Assembly (NCBI GenBank): GCA_050692055.1 | Contig: JBOGTC010000143.1 | Span: forward strand, 1-16,514 | Reading direction: 5' to 3' | DNA: 16,514 nucleotides | DNA from: JBOGTC01 sp050692055 | GTDB lineage: Bacteria > Chloroflexota > Limnocylindria > QHBO01 | Shown here: positions 7,213-14,657 of the stretch, in pieces | How positions within the stretch are numbered: the stretch's first letter is position 1 | Layout of the letters: each line of letters opens with the position of its first letter | Program-made: the position numbers and the translations under genes | Notes under the pieces: generated by a model | The model's input: the letters and a program-made list of their open reading frames with translations, nothing else | Databases searched by the model: none | What the model was told of the DNA's origin: nothing

Positions 7213-7241
7213 GGATTGGCGGGCGCCACAATGACGCCACC

Positions 7242-8120
7242 ATGGCCGAGCCTGCAACCGCCTACGACGAGCACCAGCATCACGATCGCCGCTCGCTGGG
7301 AACGAGCCCCCATGCACCGGTCGTCGTCGCCCTGCGCGACGTGTCCGCCGGCTATGGCGACCAGCTGGCCATCCAGGGCGTCTCGCTGGAGGCGCGAGCC
7401 GGCTCGCTGATCGCGGTCGTCGGGCCCAACGGAGCCGGCAAGAGCACGCTGCTCAAGGTGGTGGCCGGCCTGCTTCGTCCGTTCGGCGGGGAGGTGCGCG
7501 TCCTCGGCGCCGAACCCAGAGCGCACGCTCGGCGCGTGGCCTATGTGCCACAGGCAGAGCTGGTCGACTGGGCCTTCCCGGTGACCGTGTCGCAGGTGGT
7601 GATGATGGGCCGCTACCCACTGCTCGGCCCGTTGCGGCGTCCGGGTCGTGGCGACCGCGCGGCGGTGGACGCGGCGCTCGTCAAGGTTCGCATGGAGGAC
7701 CTGCGCGATCGCCAGATCGGCGCGCTCTCAGGAGGCCAGCGGCGCCGCGTCTTTCTGGCCCGCGCCCTCGCCGCCGAAGCCGACCTGTTCCTGCTGGACG
7801 AGCCGGTGACCGCCATCGATGCGCGCACGCAGGAGGAGATCATGGACCTGCTTGCCGACGAGGCCTCCCTCGGCCGGACCGTGATCGCCAGCACGCACGA
7901 CCTGGCGTGTGCCGCGCAGTGCTTCGGCCGCGTCGTGGCGGTGAACCGGACCATCGTCGCCGACGGCCCGGCCGAGATCGCGCTGGATGCCGGCGTCCTG
8001 TCCCGCGCCTACGGCGGCCACCTGCTGCGCCTGGGCGGCGACCGCATCATTCTCGACGACGCCCACCACCACGACCAGGAAGTGCCGGGCGAGCACCACT
8101 TCCACGAGCGCGGCTCCTGA
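7242..8120 (+). CDS. znuC: Metal ABC transporter ATP-binding protein with His-rich ends
   Basis: 292 residues. Walker A GPNGAGKS (61-68), Q-loop Gln104 in YVPQ, signature LSGGQ (162-166), Walker B LFLLDEP and the H-loop His in STHD (219) are all present, so it should hydrolyse ATP. The VDWAFPVTVSQVVMMGRY segment is typical of zinc/manganese importers of the Mnt/Tro/Znu group. Both ends carry metal-binding sequence absent from the core fold: EHQHHD (10-15) and HHHDQEVPGEHHFHE (275-289). These may buffer or sense cytosolic zinc (inference). The gene starts 29 bases after the binding-protein stop and ends three bases before the permease start, so the three are co-transcribed. No strong ribosome site is seen before the ATG. 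Confidence 0.93.
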   Translation: MAEPATAYDEHQHHDRRSLGTSPHAPVVVALRDVSAGYGDQLAIQGVSLEARAGSLIAVVGPNGAGKSTLLKVVAGLLRPFGGEVRVLGAEPRAHARRVAYVPQAELVDWAFPVTVSQVVMMGRYPLLGPLRRPGRGDRAAVDAALVKVRMEDLRDRQIGALSGGQRRRVFLARALAAEADLFLLDEPVTAIDARTQEEIMDLLADEASLGRTVIASTHDLACAAQCFGRVVAVNRTIVADGPAEIALDAGVLSRAYGGHLLRLGGDRIILDDAHHHDQEVPGEHHFHERGS

Positions 8121-8123
8121 GCG

Positions 8124-8987
8124 ATGGACCTGCTCCTCGAACCTCTCGGCACCAGCATCTTCCTGCGCTCGCTCGCAGCGGTCACGCTGGTCGGCACGGT
8201 CTGCGCGGTCGTCGGCACGTTCGTGGTGCTGCGCGGGCTGGCGTTCATCGGCGACGCCATCAGCCACGCGGCGTTTCCTGGGGTCGTCATCGCCTTTCTC
8301 TTCCGCGGCCCGTTCTACCTGGGCGCGGCGATTGCGGCCGTCGCCACGGCGCTGGCCATCACGTTCGTCTCGCGCCGGACGCGCCTGCGAGCCGATACGA
8401 CCATTGGTGTCCTGTTCGCCGGCACGTTCGCCCTCGGCATCTTCCTGTACAGCACCATCGACGGCTACGTGGCGGACCTGTTCGCCTTCCTGGTCGGTAA
8501 CGTCCTGGCCATCAGCCTCGCCGACCTCATCGGCCTGTCGGTCCTCGCCGGCATTGTCCTCCTGGCGGTGCTCGTGTTGTGGAAGGAGCTGCTGTACGCG
8601 ACGTTCGATCCGCTCGGTGCCGCGGCCTCAGGCCTCCCCGTCACGCTGCTGGAGTACCTGTTCCTGGTACTCGTCGCGCTCACGATCGTGGTCAGCCTGC
8701 AGGCTGTGGGCATCATTCTGGTGGTTGCCATGCTCGTCACGCCACCGGCCGCAGCACAGCTGCTGACGGTTCGCTTCGGGCGCCTCCTGGCGCTGGCGGT
8801 GGCGATCGGCGTTGGGTCGTCGGTGGTCGGCCTGTATGCCAGCTTCTGGCTGGACGTGGCGAGCGGCGCCACCATCGTGCTCGTGCAGACGGTGGCCTTC
8901 CTGCTGGCCCTGCTCGTCTCCCAGAGCCGCGGGCTCCTGACGCGACGGGCGGCGGTCGTCGAGGCAAGCGGCGGACAGGTCAGCTAG
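8124..8987 (+). CDS. znuB: Metal ABC transporter permease (ABC-3 family)
   Basis: 287 residues, mostly hydrophobic, with about eight membrane segments. The family hallmark GDAISHAAFPGVV lies near residue 43, and the ATPase-contact region with conserved D/P residues appears as ATFDPLGAAASGLP. ABC-3 permeases form the homodimeric membrane channel for Zn2+ or Mn2+ import. It begins three bases after the ATPase stop. The following gene is convergent on the other strand with only 24 bases between them, and I see no hairpin terminator there. Confidence 0.93.
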   Translation: MDLLLEPLGTSIFLRSLAAVTLVGTVCAVVGTFVVLRGLAFIGDAISHAAFPGVVIAFLFRGPFYLGAAIAAVATALAITFVSRRTRLRADTTIGVLFAGTFALGIFLYSTIDGYVADLFAFLVGNVLAISLADLIGLSVLAGIVLLAVLVLWKELLYATFDPLGAAASGLPVTLLEYLFLVLVALTIVVSLQAVGIILVVAMLVTPPAAAQLLTVRFGRLLALAVAIGVGSSVVGLYASFWLDVASGATIVLVQTVAFLLALLVSQSRGLLTRRAAVVEASGGQVS

Positions 8988-9011
8988 CAGTCCAGCGCTA
9001 CGTGTCGCGGC

Positions 9012-10070
9012 TCAGCGGGCGGTGGCGGCCACGCGATCCGGAAGCGCCGCGCCGTTCGTGGCGCCATCGGTCTGGGCGGCAGCGCCGTCGCCGTAGCCGG
9101 TGGGGTGCGCCAGGCGCCATGCCCAGGCGTCCGCGAGCATCGACTCCAGCGTCGAGGACTGCGGCTGCCAGCCGAGCTCGCGCCGGGCACGGCGGGATGA
9201 GGCGACCAGCACCGGTGGATCGCCCACGCGGCGCTTCACAGCACGCGCCGGTATGGCCCGGCCGGTGACGCGGCGAGCGGCCTCGACGACCTCGCGCACA
9301 CTGAAGCCGGCGGCCGAGCCCAGGTTGTAGATCTCGAGCGAGGGATCGCCCTCGCCGGTTGCCTCGAGGGCGAGGAGATGGGCGTCGGCAAGATCGCGGA
9401 CGTGGATGAAGTCGCGGATGCAGGTGCCGTCGGGCGTCGGGTAATCCTGGCCGTAGATCTGGACGTGGGTCGCCTCGCCGGCCGCGACGCGCAGGACGAG
9501 CGGAATCAGGTGCGTCTCCGGCTCGTGATCCTCGCCGTTGCGCTCGGTGGCGCCGGCGCAGTTGAAGTAGCGCAGGCTGATGGCGCGGAAGTCGTGCGAG
9601 GCGGCGAACCAGCGCATGGCGCCCTCGAAGGCGAGCTTGGTGGCCCCGTACGGGTTGATCGGCTCCGTGCGGTCGGCCTCGGCGATGGGGACGCGGCGAG
9701 GCTCGCCGTAGACCGCGGCGGTCGAGCTGAAGACGAGGCGCGTGACGCCGGCGTGCTTCATCGCCTCGAGCAGCGCCACGCCGCCGCCGACGTTCGTGCG
9801 GTAGTACGTGCCCGGATCGATCATCGACTCGCCGACGAGCGAGCGGGCCGCGCAATGCAGCACCGCGTCGATCCGCGCATCGCGCAGGAGGCGCTGCAGG
9901 CGCTCGGCGTCCCGGATGTCGCCCGCCACGAGGTCGGCGCCATCCACCACCGAGGTGCGATGCCCGCTGGACAGGTTGTCATAGACGAGCACGTCGTGCC
10001 CGGCAGCGACGAACGACTCCACGCTCGTCGAGCCCACGTAGCCGGCGCCTCCCACGACGAGGATCCTCAA
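9012..10070 (-). CDS. galE: UDP-glucose 4-epimerase
   Basis: 352 residues. An extended short-chain dehydrogenase fold with NAD motif GGAGYVG (7-13), the ribose-binding DN at 31-32, catalytic SST (115-117) and YGATK with Tyr141/Lys145. NLSSGH, AVYGEP, RYFNCAGA and CIRDFIHVRDLADAH are GalE-specific. It interconverts UDP-glucose and UDP-galactose for exopolysaccharide or galactose use. The start is TTG at 10070, supported by GGAGG eight bases upstream and by the NAD motif falling at the usual distance. The last ~30 residues (ATNGAALPDRVAATAR and before) extend beyond the common family end and are of low complexity. It lies 26 bases after the DeoC-like gene, so the two are probably co-transcribed. 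Confidence 0.95.
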   Translation of the reverse strand: MRILVVGGAGYVGSTSVESFVAAGHDVLVYDNLSSGHRTSVVDGADLVAGDIRDAERLQRLLRDARIDAVLHCAARSLVGESMIDPGTYYRTNVGGGVALLEAMKHAGVTRLVFSSTAAVYGEPRRVPIAEADRTEPINPYGATKLAFEGAMRWFAASHDFRAISLRYFNCAGATERNGEDHEPETHLIPLVLRVAAGEATHVQIYGQDYPTPDGTCIRDFIHVRDLADAHLLALEATGEGDPSLEIYNLGSAAGFSVREVVEAARRVTGRAIPARAVKRRVGDPPVLVASSRRARRELGWQPQSSTLESMLADAWAWRLAHPTGYGDGAAAQTDGATNGAALPDRVAATAR

Positions 10071-10078
10071 TCCACCTG

Positions 10079-10083
10079 CCTCC
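10079..10083 (-). promoter_or_regulatory. Ribosome binding site deciding the TTG start of galE
   Basis: GGAGG on the minus strand, eight bases before the TTG at 10070. It decides the non-ATG start, which otherwise would be doubtful. Confidence 0.65.
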
Positions 10084-10096
10084 GTTCCTCCCTCGC

Positions 10097-10801
10097 TCAG
10101 CGCGCCGCGCCGGCAGGCTGAGCTTCGTCGTTCGATTCGGCCACCTGCCGCACGAGCGAACCGTTGAGGTGCGCCGAAACCCGCGTGGCACCCGCCGCGG
10201 CGGCCTGTTGGACCTGGTCAAGCGTGCGGAATCGGCCCGACGCCTTGACCTGGATGCGTGGCCCGACGCTGTCGCGCAGGATGCGCGTCCGGCCGACCGT
10301 CGCCCGCGTCGGTGCCGATCCCGTACCGGTCACGACGTAGTCGGCACCGGCTCGTTCTGCGAGGCGGCACGCCCTGCGCACCAGCTCCTCGGGCAGCGTA
10401 TCGGACTCGACGATCACCCCGGCCACGGCCAGCGCGGAGTGCGCCATATCGACCACGGCCAGCATGTCATTGAGGACCACCTCCTCCTCGCCCGACCGCA
10501 GCGCTCCGCCGTTCATGACGAAGTCGATCTGGTTCGCCCCCTGCTCGAGCGCCTTCGAAGCCTCGAACGCCTTCACGCTCAACAGCTGGCCACCATGCGG
10601 ATAGCCGACCACGGTGCCGAGCCTGACGCGCGACCGGCCGAGCGTCCGCTTGGCGGCCTTGACCAGCCATGGGCTGACGGTAATGGCCGCCAGGTCGTGC
10701 TCGGTGGCAAGGGCGACCGCGCCGTCCAGGTCGGCGAGGGAGGCATTGGGCTGCGTCAACCGATGCTCGAGACGCACGGCACGGCGCACGCTGGCGGTCA
10801 T
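10097..10801 (-). CDS. DeoC-like deoxyribose-phosphate aldolase family protein without the Schiff-base lysine
   Basis: 234 residues, the normal length of DeoC. The barrel shows DeoC order: LEHRLTQPNAS (normally D-H-T-x-L), VGYPHGG, QIDFVMNGGALRSG with Asp93, ADYVVTGTGSAP, then VKASGRFRT. In active DeoC the sixth strand reads F-V-K-T-S-T-G and that Lys forms the Schiff base with substrate; here it is Val157. The second active-site lysine (Lys186 in VKASG) and the Asp remain. The N-terminal D-H-T is changed to E-H-R. So the fold is clear but classical cleavage of deoxyribose 5-phosphate is doubtful. The ATG at 10801 has GGAGG 15 bases upstream. An upstream open frame overlaps the cca gene antiphase and is not real. 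An extended -10 precedes the gene, and galE follows. Confidence 0.8.
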   Translation of the reverse strand: MTASVRRAVRLEHRLTQPNASLADLDGAVALATEHDLAAITVSPWLVKAAKRTLGRSRVRLGTVVGYPHGGQLLSVKAFEASKALEQGANQIDFVMNGGALRSGEEEVVLNDMLAVVDMAHSALAVAGVIVESDTLPEELVRRACRLAERAGADYVVTGTGSAPTRATVGRTRILRDSVGPRIQVKASGRFRTLDQVQQAAAAGATRVSAHLNGSLVRQVAESNDEAQPAGAAR

Positions 10802-10872
10802 CGGTGTCCGCAGGCTCCTCCGGTCGGTGGCACTCGATGGATGAGACGATGCGACATGACTAGGGATCGCCG

Positions 10873-10881
10873 ATTGTAGCA
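10873..10881 (-). promoter_or_regulatory. Extended -10 promoter of the DeoC-like gene and galE
   Basis: On the minus strand TG-C-TACAAT matches an extended -10 (5 of 6 bases of TATAAT). Transcription would start near 10866, leaving a leader of about 65 nt before the ATG at 10801. No convincing -35 is present, as is usual with extended -10 sites. Confidence 0.5.
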
Positions 10882-10947
10882 GCGTCTCCTCGCGGCTCAG
10901 CCAGCGCCACGGATTCGACCGCCGACGGGCCTTCTCGGTGCGGCACG

Positions 10948-12351
10948 TCACCGCGGGCCGAGCTCTTCCCGCGCCAGGCGGAGCAATGCAGCCGGCTCGT
11001 TGCATGCGGGATCGTCGAGGACCGCCTCCATCAGGCGATCGAGCAGCCGCCCCACCACGGGGCCGGGCTCCAGGCCGAGCTCCTGCTGAAGATCGTGGCC
11101 GTCGATCGCCAGCTCGCGCTCCTCCAGCGGATCCGCCATGGCCGTCTCGAAGCGGCGCTCCAGCTGCGCCAGCCCCGCGCCTGGTGGCTCGCTGACGCCC
11201 GAGGCTGTGTTGTCGGCTCGCCGCAGCGCGAGCAGCAGGCCCAGCCGATCCCGGCCCACCCGGCGAACGAAGCGACGCACCGCCGCGTCGGTCCAGTCGG
11301 GCGTGTAGGCGAACATGTGGAGCCGTACGACATGGGCGACCGTCGCGATCGTGGCGCGAGGAAGCCGCAGCCGTTCGAGAAGCGCCTCGGCCATCTCCGC
11401 CCCCACCAGCTCGTGGCCGATGAAGCGACCGCCGGACAGCGTCCGAGCCTTGCCGAGGTCGTGGCACAGCGCCGCCAGCCGAAGGTCCGGGTTCCCCGCG
11501 TCGGCGGCATCGACGGCGCGCAGCGTGTGATCGAGCGCGTCACCGGGGATCGCCTTCTGCTGCGGGACGCCGCGCAGGGCGGCCAGCTCGGGCAGCACGA
11601 CCTGCAGCAGGCCCAGGCGCTCCATGAGCGCGAACGCCTCGGATGGCGCCGGATCCACGGCCGCGAGCATGCGCAGCAGCTCGTCGGCCAGGCGCTCGCC
11701 CGACACCGAGCCGGCGGTTCGCGCCAGGCGACGAATGGCGGCCTCGGTGCCGGGCTCGATCTGCAGGCGGAAGCGGTGCGCGAAGCGAACGGCGCGCAGC
11801 AGGCGCAGCGCATCTTCATCGAAGCGCTGCTGGGGATCGCCGACGGCGCGCAGGATGCGTGCCCGCAGGTCATCGGTCCCGCCGAAGGGATCGACCAGCC
11901 GCCCGCTTCGATCCTCGAGCTCATGCGGCAGCCAGGCGATGGCGTTGATCGTGAAGTCGCGCCGCGCCAGGTCGCCGTTCAGGACCGTGCCCCAGCGCAC
12001 GTCGTCGGGCCGCCGCCGGTCCCGATATCCGGTCTCCGAGCGGTAGGTCGTCACCTCCACGACGGCGCCGGTGGAATCGCGGACGGTCACGGTGCCGAAC
12101 CGATTCTCGTAACTGCTGTTTGGAAACAGCTCCGATACCTGCTCGGGGGTCGCCACGGTCGCCACGTCCCAGTCGCCGTGCGGCAGGCCCAGGAGGGAGT
12201 CGCGCAGCGACCCGCCCACCACGGCGGCCTCGTGCCCTGCTGCTGCCAACCGCCTCAGCACCACCAGGGGACCCGCCGGCAGCCGTGGCAGACTCAGCTC
12301 CGCCCCGTCCTGGGCGGTGCTGAGCATGGGCGTGCTCTGCGGCTGCGTCAC
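10948..12351 (-). CDS. cca: CCA tRNA nucleotidyltransferase with HD domain
   Basis: 467 residues. The polymerase-beta-type head shows VVGGSLRDSLLG (GGxxRD at 46-51) and the metal aspartates of DWD (60-62), followed by RRDFTINAIAWLP (130-142) and the FDEDALRLLRAVRFAHRF neck helix, quoted in part. The HD domain has DALDHTLRAV (His275) and LCHDLGK (His297/Asp298). Class II CCA-adding enzymes build or repair the 3' CCA of tRNA; the HD domain adds phosphodiesterase or phosphatase activity in related enzymes. The frame opens with GTG at 12351; an ATG at 12327 is an alternative, and neither has a clear ribosome site. It is divergent from the YCII gene and upstream of the DeoC-like gene, which has its own promoter. 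Confidence 0.93.
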   Translation of the reverse strand: MTQPQSTPMLSTAQDGAELSLPRLPAGPLVVLRRLAAAGHEAAVVGGSLRDSLLGLPHGDWDVATVATPEQVSELFPNSSYENRFGTVTVRDSTGAVVEVTTYRSETGYRDRRRPDDVRWGTVLNGDLARRDFTINAIAWLPHELEDRSGRLVDPFGGTDDLRARILRAVGDPQQRFDEDALRLLRAVRFAHRFRLQIEPGTEAAIRRLARTAGSVSGERLADELLRMLAAVDPAPSEAFALMERLGLLQVVLPELAALRGVPQQKAIPGDALDHTLRAVDAADAGNPDLRLAALCHDLGKARTLSGGRFIGHELVGAEMAEALLERLRLPRATIATVAHVVRLHMFAYTPDWTDAAVRRFVRRVGRDRLGLLLALRRADNTASGVSEPPGAGLAQLERRFETAMADPLEERELAIDGHDLQQELGLEPGPVVGRLLDRLMEAVLDDPACNEPAALLRLAREELGPR

Positions 12352-12463
12352 CCCTGCATGGTAGGCGGGCTCGCGAGAGGAGCCGATGTCGAACTCTTCA
12401 CCATCCGTGCGTCGTACTCAATGCAAGCGGTGGCGCGCAGATTGCCGCCGCCGACCTGAAGCC

Positions 12464-12468
12464 GGAGG
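12464..12468 (+). promoter_or_regulatory. Ribosome binding site deciding the YCII gene start
   Basis: GGAGG touches an ATG at 12469, too close to serve it, but lies six bases before the next in-frame ATG at 12475. The second ATG is therefore the likely start. Confidence 0.7.
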
Positions 12469-12474
12469 ATGACC

Positions 12475-12870
12475 ATGCGTTACCTATTGCTGATCGCCGA
12501 TGAAGAGACCGCGCATCCCTCGCCCGCACCGCCCGACCCCGCGGTGATGGGGCAGGTGATCGAGGCGTACAACGCCTACACCCAGATGCTTCGTCAGCGA
12601 GGTGCCTACCTCGGCGGCGAAGCCCTCCAGCCGGTCACCACTGCCTCCACCGTGCGCGTCCGGGATGGGCAGACGCTCACGACCGACGGCCCGTTCATCG
12701 AGGCCAAGGAGGCGTTCGGCGGTTACTACCTCGTCGAGGCGCGTGATCTCGACGAGGCGCTCGAGTTCGCCGCCGCGTGCCCTGGTGCGCAGACCGGATC
12801 GATCGAGGTGCGGCCGGTGTGGGAGATCCCGGACGGCGCGTCGATGGAGGTCGCCGCCAGCGCGCACTGA
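12475..12870 (+). CDS. YCII/DGPF-domain protein
   Basis: 131 residues starting MRYLLLIADEE. It has the family's TTDGPFIEAKEAFGGYYLVE (DGPF at 71-74) and the helix ARDLDEALEFAAACP, then IEVRPVWEI. This is the small ferredoxin-like fold of the YCII superfamily (COG3795 type). The biochemical function is not settled; family members are often encoded next to an ECF sigma factor. No sigma factor gene is adjacent here, so it appears as a stand-alone copy. It is convergent with the HNH gene with 13 bases between stops, and divergent from cca over about 120 bases, where I see no strong promoter. The start is fixed by GGAGG six bases upstream. Confidence 0.88.
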   Translation: MRYLLLIADEETAHPSPAPPDPAVMGQVIEAYNAYTQMLRQRGAYLGGEALQPVTTASTVRVRDGQTLTTDGPFIEAKEAFGGYYLVEARDLDEALEFAAACPGAQTGSIEVRPVWEIPDGASMEVAASAH

Positions 12871-12883
12871 GTGGCCGGAGCCG

Positions 12884-13417
12884 TCAGCTGCGCGCGGTGG
12901 GCGCCTCGAGGAAGAGGTAGTTCCGCCAGGCGTCGTTGCGATCGTCGCTGAGGTACGTGCCGAACAAGTAGCGCAGGTCGGCGCGCGGCGCGCGGGGCTC
13001 GCGCAGGAGCTTCATTCGCGCCTCGAGCAGCGTCTTTCCACCCTTGCGGTGGTTGCAGCTGCGGCACGCGGCCACCAGGTTCTCCCACTCGTGCCGTCCG
13101 CCGCGGTGCTTCGGGGTGACATGGTCGATCGTCAGCTCGCCGCGCCTGGTGGCACCGCAGTACTGGCACATGTGGCGATCGCGGGTGAAGACCTCGCGCC
13201 GGCTCAGCTTGACCCGGGGGCGCGGACGCTTGACGTGGTACTGCAGGCGAATGACCGAGGGCGCCGCGATCTCCAGCGTCGGCGTGTGGATCACCTGGTG
13301 GTTGTTCTCGAGGAGCTCGGCCTTGTAGGCACCGAGCAGCCGGAAGGCACGCCTGATGTCGCAGACGTTGAGCGGCTCGTAGTTCTGGTTCAGGACCAGC
13401 ACAGCTGCGTTGATCAT
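12884..13417 (-). CDS. HNH endonuclease family protein
   Basis: 177 residues from ATG 13417. The C-terminal half holds a canonical zinc-supported HNH site: CQYCGAT (Cys84/Cys87), LTIDHVTPKHRGG (Asp98/His99), WENLVAACRSCNHRKGGKT (Asn113, Cys118/Cys121, His123). The N-terminal part (VLVLNQNYEPLNVCDIRRAF) is typical of a widespread free-standing HNH group found beside no fixed partner. Such proteins nick or cut DNA; the real target here is unknown. The open frame extends upstream to 13549, but that part overlaps the promoter and a repeat, and the family starts at MINAAVLVLNQNYEP. GAGGA about 12 bases upstream could serve as ribosome site. No intein or intron is next to it, so homing is not supported. 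Confidence 0.9.
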   Translation of the reverse strand: MINAAVLVLNQNYEPLNVCDIRRAFRLLGAYKAELLENNHQVIHTPTLEIAAPSVIRLQYHVKRPRPRVKLSRREVFTRDRHMCQYCGATRRGELTIDHVTPKHRGGRHEWENLVAACRSCNHRKGGKTLLEARMKLLREPRAPRADLRYLFGTYLSDDRNDAWRNYLFLEAPTARS

Positions 13418-13441
13418 CGGTCCAGGTCTTCCTCGCGGCCG

Positions 13442-13450
13442 ATGATACCA
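13442..13450 (-). promoter_or_regulatory. Extended -10 promoter of the HNH gene
   Basis: Minus-strand TG-G-TATCAT, an extended -10, would start transcription near 13435, about 18 bases before the ATG at 13417. The TTGGTATC string is shared with the promoter of the metal importer (TTGGTATCGT). Confidence 0.5.
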
Positions 13451-13507
13451 ACGAATCGGTTCGTGCTCTGCAACAGGGCTGGGATCGCGAGCCGCGGCGC
13501 ATGGCAA

Positions 13508-13567
13508 GTCTCTGAGGAATGAACCGTCGGCGGAACGCTCGGACGGCATTGCTCGGCTGACGAGTCT
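13508..13567 (+). repeat. Isolated, diverged unit of the 30-nt phased palindromic repeat
   Basis: The order is a 12-nt block GTCTCTGAGGAA, an 18-nt arm TGAACCGTCGGCGGAACG (13520-13537), a 12-nt spacer, and an 18-nt opposite arm (13550-13567). The first arm differs at one position in 18 from the inverted arm at 15153-15170. The second arm is more worn (about 12 of 18 against the arm at 15093-15110) but lies at exactly the same 30-nt offset. It sits between the nucleotidyltransferase-like gene and the HNH promoter. Confidence 0.65.
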
Positions 13568-13609
13568 TCGCGGACCTCCGTGATTACACGAGCTTGGACA
13601 TCAGCGACA

Positions 13610-14515
13610 TCAGCCGGCTCGGTCGGCGTTGTCGCCTCGAATCCGGCTCGCCATGACCCACTCGTGGACGCCCGTGACGTCCACATCCGGAAGACCGAGC
13701 TCCACGAGCTCCAACGTCTCCTCGAGCAGCGCCTGGAGAACGGCGACCGACTCCTGCGGAGGCAGGAGGTAGACCGACGCCAGCCGGTCCGCGAGATCCA
13801 TCGGCGCGATCTCCATCTCCGCGATCAGGCGACGCATCCACTTGTGGCCGGGATGCGCCAGGTAAAGGCGGTTCAGCCCGTGCAGCGCGCCGAGCATGGC
13901 GCGGACCGCGCGACCGATAGTGTCGTAGAGGAGCACCAGGTCGCCGCGCTCGGCGAGCATGGCAGCCGACCCCCAGGTGACTTGATGCCGAAGGTGGAGC
14001 TGCACCATCGCGCGGCGCAGGCCGTCGGGATACGCAGCGGCTCGCGCACGCCAGCGATCGACGAGGACTTCACCATGAAGCGCGATTCCGTGCTGAATCG
14101 CTGCGATGCGGATCTGCGGCAGGTCGGCCGTGCTCCAGCCGTCGACGACCTCGGCAAGGTAGCGCTCCATCGTGTCGACCAAGAACATGCTGGTTCCCAC
14201 GTGGATGGCGTCGATGATGAATTCCTCGGCCCACTCCTCTTCCTCGGCGGGGTCGAGTCGGCCGATGAGTGTGCCGCGGACGGCCTGGATGGGCGCCAAC
14301 CGCTCGGCATCGCTAGGCGACGCCGACCAATAGACGTCGATCTCGAGGTCGGAGTACCGATCCGCCTCGCCGCGCCCGACCGATCCTGCAACCAGCACCC
14401 CCTTAACGTGCGGGTTGCTCGCGTAGGCGCCTGCGAGCGGGCGGCCGATGGTCAGGCGTCGCGCGGTCTCGGGATCCTTCCACGTTGCCGCGGCGCGTCC
14501 GGGGCTGCGAGTCAC
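13610..14515 (-). CDS. Nucleotidyltransferase-like protein (polymerase-beta fold) with helical C-terminus
   Basis: 301 residues. Residues 38-63 read KGVLVAG then SVGRGEADRYSDLEIDVYW: the GS...SDxE pattern of the minimal nucleotidyltransferase superfamily, with Gly44/Ser45, Asp56 and Glu58 available for metal and NTP. The rest (from about residue 100) is helix-rich, including FLVDTMERYLAEVVDGW and LLYDTIGRAVRAMLGALHG, similar to substrate-binding regions of aminoglycoside-type nucleotidyltransferases. It likely transfers a nucleotide to a small molecule, RNA or protein; the target is unknown. There is no adjacent HEPN partner, so a MNT/HEPN toxin pair is not supported. The start is the GTG at 14515, with no clear ribosome site. 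It is followed downstream by a 192-base gap holding a repeat and the HNH promoter. Confidence 0.75.
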   Translation of the reverse strand: MTRSPGRAAATWKDPETARRLTIGRPLAGAYASNPHVKGVLVAGSVGRGEADRYSDLEIDVYWSASPSDAERLAPIQAVRGTLIGRLDPAEEEEWAEEFIIDAIHVGTSMFLVDTMERYLAEVVDGWSTADLPQIRIAAIQHGIALHGEVLVDRWRARAAAYPDGLRRAMVQLHLRHQVTWGSAAMLAERGDLVLLYDTIGRAVRAMLGALHGLNRLYLAHPGHKWMRRLIAEMEIAPMDLADRLASVYLLPPQESVAVLQALLEETLELVELGLPDVDVTGVHEWVMASRIRGDNADRAG

Positions 14516-14564
14516 GCATCGGACCCTGGAGCCGGTACGGCTGCCCGCCGTCGGCGCAGGCGCC

Positions 14565-14657
14565 TCACACCGGGCATGCGGCCCTGAACGGCGTCACGCA
14601 CTGGGCGCAGAAGCGTCGCCGTGACGCGTTCTCGGCTCCGCAGCTCGGGCACTCCAC
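14565..14657 (-). pseudogene. Zinc-ribbon remnant, broken N-terminus of a cyclase-type or similar protein
   Basis: Reading the complement from a GTG at 14657 (GAGGGG seven bases upstream) gives 30 residues: MECPSCGAENASRRRFCAQC followed by VTPFRAACPV and then TGA. CPSCGAEN...RFCxxC...ACPxCG is the usual zinc-ribbon start of large adenylate/guanylate cyclase-ATPase-TPR proteins and some others. The stop falls exactly where the next Cys codon (TGC) is expected, and the frame continues GACADGG before losing likeness. The rest of the gene is missing. The frame can be extended upstream to ATGs at 14696 and 14708. It is read as a decayed remnant, though a tiny zinc-ribbon peptide cannot be ruled out. 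Confidence 0.5.

Noticed and set aside
10921..10947. Possible further copy of the phased repeat between cca and the DeoC-like gene
   Set aside because: Only the core CCGTCGGCGG and a short flank match; the paired arm at +30 is missing, so chance in GC-rich DNA is likely.
10802..11467. Long N-terminal extension of the DeoC-like frame
   Set aside because: It overlaps the cca gene out of frame and is low-complexity; DeoC homology starts at the ATG at 10801, which has its own promoter.
12884..13417. Homing endonuclease of an intron or intein
   Set aside because: The HNH protein is stand-alone, and none of the neighbouring genes is interrupted.
14565..14567. TGA read as selenocysteine or cysteine in the zinc-ribbon frame
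   Set aside because: Likeness to the family fades within ten codons after the stop and no SECIS-like hairpin is evident, so a simple nonsense or truncation is more likely.
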